Part shown: piece after piece, positions 41,470 through 51,471 of the stretch
Numbering within the stretch: the stretch's first letter is position 1
Layout: each line of letters starts with the position of its first letter
Source: Alentia gelatinosa
Taxonomy: Eukaryota; Annelida; Polychaeta; Phyllodocida; Polynoidae
NCBI GenBank assembly: GCA_950022655.1
Contig: OX465584.1
Span: 54,082,789-54,146,788 of the forward strand
Direction: 5' to 3'
DNA: 64,000 bases
Notes under the pieces: model-generated
The model's input: only the letters and a program-made list of their open reading frames with translations
What the model was told of the DNA's origin: nothing
The model's database searches: none
Position numbers and translations under genes: made by a program

Positions 41470-42062
41470 GTGAGATATTGGTGATTTTTTAAATTTTCCA
41501 GCAGGATGCAAGTTTGCATACAAATGACGGAATTCCGACATTTTCTAAATCGGCAGCACTGCATTGTAAGACAGGTATTTCCTGTTCAGTTTCAGATTTA
41601 TCTGTCTTCAAATACTACAAGTAACAGTATAATCAAGAGAAATTAGAATGTGTTTATTGATTCATAGCCATTACATGTTCCAAAATAATGTCAGGAATAC
41701 TTTGCTTTTTAGGGTTGTAAATTCCCAATCAATTTCTCAGGCCCAACTTTTATCCTTGTTCCATTATGCCACTTTAATATTGCACGGACTTGCTTTTAAA
41801 TAGGTTTTATAGAAAATGCATGTAGAATCATGTATCCATATTGCAGTGTATATATATGTAAGGTTCCTTCAAAAATCAACTAGCACGGTAACCCCCAATT
41901 TTCAAGTTAGATATGTGTTCTACAACACTTGGAGATGATCATATTCAAATTTCAGGAAACTGACAGAGGTTTTATTTTTCAAGCAAAATTGTCTGAAATG
42001 CCTTTAAGAAGACACTATTGAGTAGGATCATACTGACGTGTTTGTGCTCTACATTTTCACAG
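41470..42062 (+). other. Probable intron in the 3'UTR of the peptide gene
   Basis: AAAAG|GTGAGA (donor at 41470) lies four bases after the stop codon. A strong acceptor TTTTCACAG ends at 42062, with TACTGAC at 42031-42037 as a near-perfect branch site. The intron contains part of an old family M repeat (about 41870-42010). Splicing is inferred, not shown. The junction is too close to the stop to trigger decay of the mRNA. Confidence 0.5.
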
Positions 42063-42540
42063 GAAGCACCACCCATGATATAAACTGGAAACGCTTACAC
42101 AGAGAGAATGGACAGCTCTACTCCGCTCATTAATATATTCCTACTGACTCGTGAATCCTGCTGAAATAAGACAAATGGATGCATCTCACGCCGCACCTTA
42201 TACATTGAACATGACTGGCAGGCGATCTCATATGTGTGAAGGAGGGAATGTGGCCACTCGATTCATCAATTGTACAAATATAATATTCATCGTGATGAGA
42301 AAGTATCATGAAGGGGGATGTTCGTATATTAAAAGTTGTTACTAATATATTAAATTTTTTTCCACTGATAGTCTTTCTATCTATATTTCATTTAGTGTTA
42401 GAATTATGGTTTTTTTGCGGTGATCAAATTTTATTTCATTCATATCTTTCAAATAGAGTGTTTAGTTTTATTTCTTTAGTATGCATTGGTATGTCATTTC
42501 ATACACCAGCACATCATGTATAGAGTATTATGGTCTACTC
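42063..42540 (+). other. Probable 3'UTR exon and downstream spacer
   Basis: Sequence after the predicted acceptor has no long frame related to the peptide. No perfect AATAAA was found close by, so the 3' end of the transcript is unknown. AT-rich DNA continues to 42780 with no other feature. Confidence 0.25.
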
Positions 42541-42780
42541 ACACAAAATTAATCTTCTTTTAATCAGTGTGTTCAAGCTAAGTTCCGATTGAGATTAACT
42601 TTCTCCTAATTCAGCGATGTTTATACAGTTGAAAATCAATTTGTCCCTGCCCTTTACCAAGATGTTGCAATTAATGAGGAAAGACAAAGAACTATGCATG
42701 TATTACCAGACAGAGTAACAGATGTTGATGGATGATGGAGAATGGCCTCAAGCAATTACCTCTCCACAGGTGCCTGACTC

Positions 42781-43110
42781 GGCGTTTACACTAGACGACT
42801 AAAAACTTGGCAACTGTAAGGCCCGGCGTCCACCTACTACGATATGGCTCCGATATGGTCTACGATGCACCTCCCGATAAAAAATCAAAATCGCAGTTGA
42901 CTAAGTTTCTGCGATAAGACACCGATAAAAACCCATACAATGCGTGGTGGATTGGCATGTCTAGACAAATGTCTATGATTTTGCACCTTCCCGATATGGC
43001 TCCGATTTTTGATTTGGTGCCATTTCGGGAGGTCTAAATTTCTATCGTAGTAGCCAGGCCTATATCGTCTGGCCGATTGTAGTCAGGCGGTGCTCAATAC
43101 AGGTGTTTCC
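42781..43110. mobile_element. Family B element interrupted by family A
   Basis: GGCGTTTACACTAGACGACT leads to CAACTGTA at the left, and TATCGTCTGGCCGATTGTAG follows at the right. These join to the family B sequence ACTGTAGATCGTCTAGCC. Confidence 0.55.
42820..43060 (+). mobile_element. MITE family A, internally deleted, nested in B
   Basis: A 241-bp copy starting GGCCCGGCGTCCACCTACTA. About 20 bp (AAGGTCACCTAATATCGGGG-type) are missing from the left arm and the right terminus is shortened to GTAGCCAGGCC. TAA lies to the left and TAT to the right. Confidence 0.75.
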
Positions 43111-43208
43111 ATTCAATACCACCAAAAAGTGAGTTCTTAGGCCATCGCTCAAACAAACACTTCTGAGTGCGGCCTCCTACCCATAGAGACATACAGCATA
43201 CACAGTAA

Positions 43209-43468
43209 AGCCTAGCGTCCACTTACTACAATGGAAATTCAGACCTACCAATATGGCATCGATACAAAAATGTAAATATTAGAGACATATCAGGAAGGTG
43301 CAAAATCGTAGACATATGTCTAGACATAACAATCCACCACGCATTGTGTGGGGTTTTAATTGATGTCTAATCACAGAAACGTGGTCAACTGCCCCCATAT
43401 AAGGTGATCTTCCGACGCGATTTTGATTGTTTTATAGGAAGGTGCATCGTAGACCATATCGGAGCCAG
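43209..43468 (-). mobile_element. MITE family A, reversed and 3'-truncated
   Basis: It begins AGCCTAGCGTCCACTTACTA after TAA (43206-43208) and runs to CGTAGACCATATCGGAGCC, where it stops short of the terminal repeat. It is diverged more than the other copies. Confidence 0.7.
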
Positions 43469-43550
43469 TTGGATGCATATTGCCTCAGAGCGTGATTGTA
43501 GGACAAATTAGACTGCTGGAACAATCAAGGGCATTGTATCAACGAATCTG

Positions 43551-43603
43551 CAGGGAGCTGTTTCAAAACCATAGGCTTAACCCACGTTTTGAAACAGCTC
43601 CCA
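43551..43603. mobile_element. 53-bp mini fold-back: Q arms around a V motif
   Basis: CAGGGAGCTGTTTCAAAACC and its complement GTTTTGAAACAGCTCCCAG surround the loop ATAGGCTTAACCCA. The arms are family Q termini and the loop is the conserved V module motif. There is no other sequence in the element. Confidence 0.75.
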
Positions 43604-43639
43604 GGGCTGCCTAAACTTATAATTGATAATTGCTTTGGT

Positions 43640-43930
43640 TTTAACTTGGAGAAAGATAAGTATATGATAGTTAGGCCTGCCTATGTGTTATTGTGTATCC
43701 CGTTTCGGTGATCCTATGTTATCTATGCTATATCTAAAGTATTATTGAAGCAACAGTCATGCATAACACAACAAATTTGTGTTGGAATATCATAGAATAT
43801 GATGCAATCATTATTGTTTCTTTGGAAATAACGTACACTGGTATTATAAACGTATTACGCTTATATGGGGTTCAAATGATATACTCAGTGATCCAATGCT
43901 AAAGAATACGTTGCACGGTTTTTGTTTGGC
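43640..43930 (+). repeat. Repeat family T, copy 2 (empty site for the solo LTR)
   Basis: TATGATAGTTAGGCCTGCC is continuous here, while the copy at 28 kb is split at this point by the LTR. The interior matches 28655-28900 through CATAGAATATGATGCA, TATTATAAACGTATTA and TGCTAAAGAATA. Confidence 0.65.
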
Positions 43931-44033
43931 TGCGGACATTGCATAACTCGGCAGATAAGCTGCGAAACCAGCCTTTGGAAAAAGATTAATTACACAATAT
44001 TGGCCGCAATCGTCATCCACCTTAGAATGTCCT

Positions 44034-44284
44034 CAGGCGTTTACACTAGACAGAATTTTGTAGATATTGGTGTCTAGACGATTGAAATAGTCGCTGGTGT
44101 TTGAGCAATTCGTATAGTCTTCAGGTGGTGCCGAATTACATAATATGAGGTAATTAGGCAATCTGTAGTCTTCACTAGCTTGGCGTTTACACTAGACGAT
44201 TTCCAGCCTTTTACAACTGAAAGTCTTCAGGTGGTGTTCAATTCAAGAATCGCTACCTATAATCGTCTTGTGTAAACGCGGGGT
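44034..44284. mobile_element. Family B, 250-bp form
   Basis: It runs from GGCGTTTACACTAGACAGAAT to AATCGTCTTGTGTAAACGCG and has a second B end in its middle (TTGGCGTTTACACTAGACGA at 44192). This suggests that one B copy was truncated next to another. Confidence 0.6.
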
Positions 44285-44604
44285 CAGTGTTAGTAGCACA
44301 GCATAAAAAGATTCTCTAAATCTTTACCACAGGACGCTAGGAAACACATCGTGCCACCAGCGAACATGCGAACAAATAAGAAGGCGGCAGAAAAGTGATA
44401 TTTATCAATCATTGAAATGTGATATACATGGGGTTTTTTTTTGGTTTTTTCACATTTATTTATTGACGCATTAAGGTTCACATACATATATGTGATTTTC
44501 AACCTGTGGTGTCAGACGTATACATTAAGTCACAATTCGAAACATTGGCACATACAAATACTAGGACCAAATAGAATGTTCATCATTGATGAATGAGCGT
44601 GCAA
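44285..44604. other. Unassigned spacer
   Basis: AT-rich with T-runs. It has weak S-like upstream motifs (GAATGTTCATCATTGATGAAT near 44573). No gene. Confidence 0.3.
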
Positions 44605-44975
44605 TTATACATGAATAACGATAAAAAGGTTTGGGGTTACATTCAGTTTATGGATAGTTTTCTGTAACCTAATGGAACCTAGTCAGTCTGCTATTTCTGC
44701 GACCACCTGAGTCTAGGATCCAAAAATATCAAGGTCAAGAACCAGTGGGTCAATGAGGTATTTCGGTCTCTAGTGATTGGTCATGGTCAGCTGAGCATGC
44801 TTCTAAGACCCTGAGACACTGGCACCCTGCTCCTTTCACACTATCACTGTGGATAGCACACCGATAGTGAAGGGATAGTTTTCTGGCAGCATGCTGAAAG
44901 TGTATATATGTGACAACTCTAACCTCTAGGTCTCTAGATGATGTATATAGTGCGTGCAAGCACGCTCTAACTAGG
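44605..44975 (+). repeat. Repeat family S, copy 2
   Basis: It aligns with 30080-30445 over its length, including GGTCATGGTCAGCTGAGCA and TCTAAGACCCTGAGACACTGGC. The end has a short duplication (CTCTAGGTCTCTAGATGATG). Confidence 0.7.
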
Positions 44976-45113
44976 CAATACTATAGCTACTGACAATAGG
45001 TATATCATGGAAATCATAGGCAAACGATGTCAACGGAAATATTTCCCTGTGTTAGTCAGTGGTGACAGGACCGACAGTAGCAAACACCAAAAAAACAATA
45101 AGACATACTTGGG

Positions 45114-45452
45114 AATGCCTGGAGGTATCATGCTGCAGTTCACCTAGGAATGCCTGGAGGTATCATGCTGCAGTTCACCTAGGAATGCCTTGAGGCATCA
45201 TGCTGCAGTTCACCTAGGAATGCCTGGAGGTATCATGCTGCAGTTCACCTAGGAATGCCTGGAGGTATCATGCTGCAGTTCACCTAGGAATGCCTGGAGG
45301 TATCATGCTGCAGTTCACCTAGGAATTCCCAGAGGCATCATGCTGCAGTTCACCTAGGAATGCCTGGAGGCATCATGCTGGAGTTCACCTGGGAATTCCC
45401 AGAGGCATCATGCTGCAGTTCACCCGGGAATGTCCATAGGCCTCATGCTCTC
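45114..45452. repeat. 35-bp minisatellite
   Basis: Nine full 35-bp units plus a part (AATGCCTGGAGGTATCATGC + TGCAGTTCACCTAGG), starting at 45114, 45149, 45184 and so on every 35 bases. Units 1-6 are almost identical; units 7-10 carry variants (AATTCCCAGAGGCATC). The open frame through part of it is a repeat frame. Confidence 0.95.
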
Positions 45453-46615
45453 TTTTCAGGTTTGAATCAACCTCCGAACATGACAAATATAACAGCAGGT
45501 TTGTTCCAGCCTTGCCAATTCCTCATTAACATTTCTCCAATCCGCGTAGATTTTGCCCCGAGGGGGAAAGTATCAATTACATTGCACTTCGTTTTCCGAA
45601 ACCCAACTTGGCAACGTCTGAGTAATTGTTTGTTTTTTTATTAGATCCCAAACCCTGATATTGAATACTGGAAATGATTTGTTTCAAATGCTTGGAAATT
45701 TTTCTTCTGACTTATCATTCCCAACACATTTCTCATCCAATTTCCTTCCCAATATTTCTAATTAACATTGAGTCTTGGCAGAAGTATGGGTTGAGATCTG
45801 ATTTGCTGAAGGGAAACGATTGGATTGTTCTCCTCATAAGCTCCACTGAAGCATTAATCCTTCTCATTGCTTCACTCATTGGAGGATTTAGGGATTTTCG
45901 ATTAACTTAACCATATCAGCCATGACAGCTACACCGAAAAATGGCCGACCAATTCTCGCCCTAATCTCGCGTGACGTGTGGTCGCAGCGACACCTAGACG
46001 TCCCGGGGTGAACTAATTCGTAGCGCGAGGCTAGGCGAGAATGTCCGAGATTTCAAAAGAAAGCAGACGAGACTGTGGTGGCGTGAGCAGCGTTCCATTG
46101 CTGGTTCCCGCCAATGAGAGGCTCTATTGACGTTCTGTCCGTCATCTGTCAGACCCTTGCCTTCTCCCTGCCTTTGTCTTCCCCTCCTTCTTACATATAT
46201 CACAAATGCATGTGGGGGATGATTAGTCATGCTTTTCTTCATCCGATGCCTGTTATATTTTTTTTCTATATTCGCTCAATATAAAAAAAGAGATTTCCAA
46301 CCGTGCCGCGGGATTTTCTCATGCAAGGTCGCTATTTATCAGCCGCATCTTTAATTCTTTTCTTCTTCTTTTACATTTTACATTTTACGACAATCTCTTC
46401 GCCTATTTTTCTTATTCAGTCTACATTTCACGACATAGTATATTCGCCTATTTGTGTTCTGTAAACATGCACATGAATATATAAAAATATACATGAATAT
46501 TTCATTATTTTGTATGATTCAACGAAAACATCAACTAACGTAAGAATAAGAGTTGTAAGTAAAACGAATATAAAAACGAAAGACCGAAAACAACCTTTTG
46601 TGTACTGCTGACCCT
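45453..46615. other. Unassigned region
   Basis: No repeat shared with the window. Frames of 94 and 78 codons (45360-45644, 45674-45910) and an 82-codon minus frame (45994-46242) show no features I recognise. Confidence 0.35.
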
Positions 46616-47270
46616 TTCTTTATCATCCATTAATCTTGTCTCACTCTCCATCTCTCCCACTCATCATTTCTCACACTGTCCATTTCTCACTCTCCATCTC
46701 TCTCAATTCCCATCCCTCTCACTATCCATCTCTCACTTTCCATCTCCCTTACTATCCATCTCTCTCACTCTTTATTTCTCTCACTCTCCATCTCTCACTC
46801 ACCATCTCTCTCAATCCCCATCCCTCTCACTCTCCATCTCTAGCTATCCATCTCTCACTCACCATCTCTCTTAATCCCCATCCCTCTCACTCTCCATCTC
46901 TAGCTATCCATCTCTCACTCACCCTCTCTCTTAATCCCCATCCCTCTCACTCTCCATCTCTAGCTATCTGTCTCACTCACCTTCTCTCTTAATCCCCATC
47001 TCTCTCACTCTCAATCTCACTCACTCTCCATCTCTCTCACTCTCCATCTCTCTTGCTATCCATCCCTCTAACTCTCCATCTCTCTCACTCTTAATCTCAC
47101 TCACTCTCCATATTTCCCACTCTCCATCTCTCACTCTCCATTTCTCTCACTCTCCATCTCTCACTCTCCATTTCTCTCACTCTCCATCTCTCACTCTCCA
47201 TCTCTCCCTCTCTATCTCTCTCACTCTCCATCTCTCACTCTCCATCTCTCACTCTCCATTTCTCTCATCT
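46616..47270. repeat. Pyrimidine-rich tandem repeat with 60-bp higher-order unit
   Basis: Degenerate TCTCACTCTCCATC units fill about 650 bp. Within it, a 60-bp unit (ACCATCTCTCTTAATCCCCA onward) is repeated about three times from 46801. The plus strand is almost entirely C, T and A with very few G. The 118-codon frame here is a product of the repeat. Confidence 0.92.
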
Positions 47271-47517
47271 AGTATCAGTATCTACAAGCAGCACAAACTC
47301 TAAAGCCTTCGTTTGAATGTGCAGTTCGCATGGTCCTCTACTGCTTCACCTTAACTTCTTTACAACCACGGACATTATTCCCCGTAAAGCATCGCACGTT
47401 GAATACTGGTGACCCTGAGGCTTCACCGGTGCCATTAACCCACCAGATATATTCACATTTAACTTATATTCGTCCCCATAAACACCCACGACTCAAAATA
47501 TTGGGAAAGATACATAC

Positions 47518-47636
47518 CGTCCCCATCATAATACCTTCCGTAAAATCCAGGTTTACAGTTGATTTTTACTTCACAGATTCCTTTGCAGTAGTTAAAATCC
47601 ATCCACATTGTAAACTTTTGGCAGGCTCCACCTCCC
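47518..47636 (-). CDS. Possible internal coding exon, cysteine-containing
   Basis: On the minus strand, 39 codons lie between CCTCAG (acceptor side, 47636) and a strong donor GACG|GTATGT (47518). The peptide has four Cys (residues 5, 17, 21, 27) and a CKPGFYGRYYDGD end that resembles EGF-like or other small secreted modules. The polypyrimidine tract upstream is weak, an alternative better acceptor (TTTCCCTCACAG, near 47700) would be in another frame, and no partner exon was found. Treat as a hint. Confidence 0.2.
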
Positions 47637-47836
47637 CTGAGGATGTCCCTGCCTCCCCCTGCTCCCATTTAACGCCTCTTTGCGCCTCTGCCCACCTCTG
47701 TGAGGGAAAGCACGCCCCTGAAGGATAAAACGGCGATTCGGGGATGTCCGCTATTCAGTCGAATATGAAAAGACCCAGCTGTGAGAGCCCAGCCCCGGAA
47801 TTCAGCTGAAGAATTCCTCTGTCGCACGATATGGCA

Positions 47837-47943
47837 ATTTGGCTCAGTTTACACCTACCGATTCTGACCGCAGATCCTACAATCTGCAACCCCCGACCGA
47901 TTATTATGCGTTCCTGATACCAAAATAATCGGTAAGTGTAAAC
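47837..47943. mobile_element. Short inverted-repeat element, L-like
   Basis: AGTTTACACCTACCGATTCT pairs with AATAATCGGTAAGTGTAAAC. Internal ACCCCCGACCGATTATTATGC resembles families L and U. Confidence 0.5.
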
Positions 47944-48139
47944 AAAAGAAATTCAACAAAATTTCAACCCTAAATTGCAAAAGATGGCACCACTGATTGA
48001 TTTTTGACCCGACGATTTCAAAATGCTTTGAAATCGACGTTGAATGGAGCTCGGATTTCGCAAAACACTCAATTGGCAAGTCCCTCAACCTTTGCAAAAA
48101 CAAATAAAGGGTCCTTTCATGTCCCCGACACTATAGTTT

Positions 48140-48800
48140 TGGCTGATATTCAGTAAATGGATCATTTTCTGTGACTCAGTTGCACCCCGTCAACTAGCCC
48201 TTTCTAGAACTGCCTGACAGTCCTGGGAGCTGTTTCATTAGTTGAAAAAACTCTCGTAGTTGCTCTCACTAACCAAATAGCGGCACCTCGCTAACAGCGA
48301 GCGGCACCTTGGACCAAAGCGCCACCAACAGTGATAGTACCCGTTTCAATTGTTAGGCTCTGTAACTCCGCTAAGAATTCGTATAGAAGCATCAAATAAA
48401 AACTGAAATGTGGGGAAAAATACCAGGAATAATTTGGAATTATTAAATCATTCGATATATAGTGATTTATTAAATGTCTCGTTTGTTATGGTGGCATAGC
48501 TAACGGCACTGGGATCTTAACCGCGACGCCAGTTCTGAAACGAGACCTTAGAACTCTCACTTTTAATGCCATTGATTGCTCTCGCTTTGGCGGTGGCCAT
48601 TCCCGTTTACTCCCCCCGGCTTTTGAAACAGCTCCCAGATATATCAAGCACCAGTGGGTGAATGAGGTATTTTGGTCTCTCGTTGGCGTTAGATAGCACA
48701 CATATGGTGGAGGGATAGTTTTTTGCTCCAAACTGGAAGTCTAGGTGAGCATTCTACTTTTTAGACACGTGTATAACGCGCAAGCACGCTCTTATTGGCA
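48140..48800 (+). repeat. Repeat family S, copy 3, interrupted by Q
   Basis: The left part (GATCATTTTCTGTGACTCAG, ACTGCCTGACAGTC) and right part (ATATCAAGCACCAGTGGGTG, GAGGGATAGTTTTTTGC, CAAGCACGCTCT) match 44640-44975 on either side of a family Q insertion. Confidence 0.65.
48223..48638. mobile_element. Family Q element, long form, nested in S
   Basis: CTGGGAGCTGTTTCATTAGT and CTTTTGAAACAGCTCCCAG bound 416 bp. Internal GCGGCACCTCGCTAACAGCGAGCGGCACC is Q-like, but about 200 bp in the centre are not found in the other Q copies. Confidence 0.65.
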
Positions 48801-48828
48801 GCACACAAGGATTATATTTCATCAAAGA

Positions 48829-48875
48829 TGAAGTATATAGATAAGAAGTATACAGATAAGAAGTATATAGATAAC
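48829..48875. repeat. 15-bp tandem repeat
   Basis: Three units of ATAAGAAGTATATAG, differing at one base. Confidence 0.75.
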
Positions 48876-49530
48876 AATGCTGCCATTACCAAAATGAATT
48901 TCTAGTCATCCGTTATCTTGAATACGGGGACGTTTTGATAGGTGACCCATTGGATATACATACAAAGTACAGAGGACGGGAGGAACATTACGAAAGGGAA
49001 CCTCGGAGCTTGAGGTGCATATAACAGGCTTAATGCGCCCTTTTTATACAAAAGAAGAAAGATCACCGATAATCATTACCGATATATTTCGGTTAAAAGC
49101 AAGACTTCCCGACTTTTCGGTTCCCTATAAAATATCGGTGCACTTCCAAATGTATGTGTAACCTGGGCCCAAAGAGGGAGATTTCGACCACGTAAAGGAA
49201 ACATGTCCCGTATCTGTAGTAGGAAAGGCTTTGGTCATAGATGAAAAGCACAGGGCAGCATTGTATGGTGAATTTCTTGAACAGCCTCCACATCACAAGA
49301 TAATCACCTTCCTCTTACCATAGAGAGAGAGAATGGGATGTAGCTAACAGTTAGATGCATTAGTCTTGGAGGAAGAACACCGAGGAGGCTACGTATGGAG
49401 TATGTGAAGTTCTGACACACCCATGGTGCTGGGAGAGTTACACTCAAGCAAGCTTTGTGCAAAGAAGTAGAGTAAAAAACAAGCCTCAGGCACAGCTGAA
49501 AAAGTTTAGTTTATGTATGTTTAATTTCTG
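48876..49530. other. Unassigned spacer
   Basis: No gene. Near 49065-49140 there are ACCGATA/TATCGGT motifs like those in the fold-back families. Confidence 0.3.
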
Positions 49531-49532
49531 CA

Positions 49533-49569
<37 letters not shown>

Positions 49570-49570
49570 T

Positions 49571-49604
<34 letters not shown>

Positions 49605-49636
49605 TGTATGTATGTATGTATGTATGTATGTATGTA

Positions 49637-49687
<51 letters not shown>
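49531..49687. repeat. Compound (TA)n-(TATG)n-(TG)n microsatellite
   Basis: A (TA)n tract is followed by about 17 TATG units and about 23 TG units. Long Tyr/Met/Cys/Val or Thr/His frames read through it on both strands are artefacts. Confidence 0.98.
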
Positions 49688-49689
<2 letters not shown>

Positions 49690-49720
49690 TCGGGCGTAAA
49701 GAAGGTCGTCCTATTTGGCA

Positions 49721-50000
49721 TCTTATCTCACCCTGATGTTTTTTCCATGGGCTTAACGTTAGGAAATTATACTCCACGGCCGTGAAGGTAGTGTACCCAA
49801 TACCCAATGGCTAATTGTGGGTGATTTATTTCATTAATAAATGATGTTATATGGAATGAGATAAAATCAGAAACCCACTCAATAAAAATAACTTGGTGGG
49901 TAGTCCACTGAGTTTGATAGTAGTAAGAGTAATTCCCGAAGCGAAGCTGAGTAAATTACTCTAGGGTCAAACGAGGTGGAGTACAGAACAAGTTATTTTC
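49721..50000 (+). mobile_element. Family V element 5
   Basis: Module one TTCCATGGGCTTAACGTTAGG (49743-49763), short palindrome CCACGGCCGTG, module two GAGATAAAATCAGAAACCCA (49859-49878), then a 58-bp-arm hairpin (49884-49941 with 49943-50000; ends AAAATAACTTG / CAAGTTATTTT) with apex CCCGAAGCGAAGCTGAG. Outer and inner stems differ from all other V copies. Confidence 0.65.
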
Positions 50001-50329
50001 ATCATGATATGAATATCACTGTCTCCTGATAGAGTGTGCCTTATAAATAGACATATCCTGGACCATAAAGACCAATGGTGTTTCAAAAGTAAAATTTATC
50101 GAAAAATGATCAAAAAGACAAAAGAATACTGGGATTTATTGTATGTAATTAATCAAAAGATTCTCAATAGGGTTTTAGAAGGACTTTATAATCAAAATTG
50201 ATAATATAACATTCGATCTTTCATATCCCACCATGAACTATGAGCCACATGCATTTGTTTCCCGATGTAACCAATGCATGTGAATCATAGTTCATGCTCC
50301 ATTTCAAAATGATATATGGAGATCATCAT

Positions 50330-50398
50330 ATTCAATTTCCAGAGAATTGACGTGAGTTCTAGTTTTCAAGGTAAATTTTCCGATACGCCTTTAAAATT
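50330..50398. repeat. Family M terminal fragment
   Basis: GAGATCATCATATTCAATTTC and TTTTCAAGGTAAATTTTCCG, then ATACGCCTTTAAA, match the right ends at 11360-11442 and 41930-42010. Confidence 0.5.
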
Positions 50399-50727
50399 TG
50401 TAAAGTGAATATTGCGTGGTCCCGCCGTCTTGGACCACCATCACTCACTCTCCATTCTCACTTTTCACTCTCAACCCATCTTTACACACTACCCGCTTCC
50501 CACTTCCCGGTTATTTATATTTAATATCAAATATTTATCGTTTTACAAAATGTACATCATTGTTATCATCAATCTCTTATACTATTTCTTACATATCAAC
50601 TATCTTACCAACCAATGTATATCATAAATACTCTTATAATAATATTCATCAATGTTTATTAATTAACTTATTATCACAACATGTAATTATTATTATTTAT
50701 CATCATTTAATATTGTCATTCGTATAT

Positions 50728-50729
<2 letters not shown>

Positions 50730-50813
<84 letters not shown>

Positions 50814-50853
50814 TGATGATGATGATGATGATGATGATAATAATAATAATAAA
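50730..50853. repeat. (AAT)n-(GAT)n-(AAT)n microsatellite
   Basis: About 27 AAT units, nine GAT units and a short return to AAT. A 182-codon frame reading poly-Asn/Asp crosses it and is not considered a gene. Confidence 0.98.
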
Positions 50854-51471
50854 AATAAATTTTATTACCCCAGCTGCCTCGTCATATCATCTGCCCCTAG
50901 CTCAGCATTGTGCCACATATTTATATGCTACAATCGCCCGATGCATGTACCACAAGGAAGCTAGATGTAATCTCATCATGTGCTCAGTGCTGCAGTAGGA
51001 TGGATAAGCGAGAAGTTCACTCTCACTATGATCCAGCTTCCTTTGAGTAACTGCAGGAAAGTACACCGCAAGACATCGGGAGCAGCTTCCAATTATCCGC
51101 TCCTAACAGCTCAGCCCTCCTCCGAGAAGGAAATCCTTTCACGCTCTCCCAGAAATTCTTATCCGACATCGCGTGAAAAACCGCAGGAAATACGATAGAT
51201 ACGCTATGTCATTGGGAGCTTAGCAGTTTAAAGCGTCGTGAAAAAGTATCTTACAGGTATATGGGAATGAATCCTCCTATCTCATGCTGGAGTAACTTGT
51301 TCTATTATTTACCCACATTTATAGATGTATTACCCACCTTAACACGGAGTCTCTACTAAATCTATGTATGAAATTCAGATCTCTACTGAGTAGAATACCG
51401 AAAGCCGTTTTCTACCATACCCGTTTCCCCCAGATGTTTAAAACTCGGTCTAACGACCTTATGATCCAACC
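50854..51471. other. Unassigned, possibly single-copy DNA
   Basis: No repeat match was found. A 72-codon frame (50980-51198) has no recognisable motif. Confidence 0.35.

Noticed and set aside
45114..45452. CRISPR-like array (regular 35-bp repeats)
   Set aside because: The repeats are head-to-tail without unique spacers, and the setting is eukaryotic. It is a minisatellite.
46636..46992. 118-codon Ser/His/Pro-rich repeat protein
   Set aside because: It is a reading of the pyrimidine-rich tandem repeat; no signal peptide, promoter or splice context supports it.
47330..47728. 132-codon plus-strand frame with an ATG
   Set aside because: No recognisable motif, and a frame of this length is expected a few times by chance here. 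The opposite strand has the better, though still weak, coding hint.
49511..49807. Frames rich in Thr/His/Ile or Met/Tyr/Val/Cys
   Set aside because: They are six-frame readings of the TATG/TG microsatellite.
50416..50964. 182-codon frame with a poly-Asn/Asp stretch
   Set aside because: The frame is kept open by the AAT/GAT microsatellite. The flanking parts show no protein-like features.
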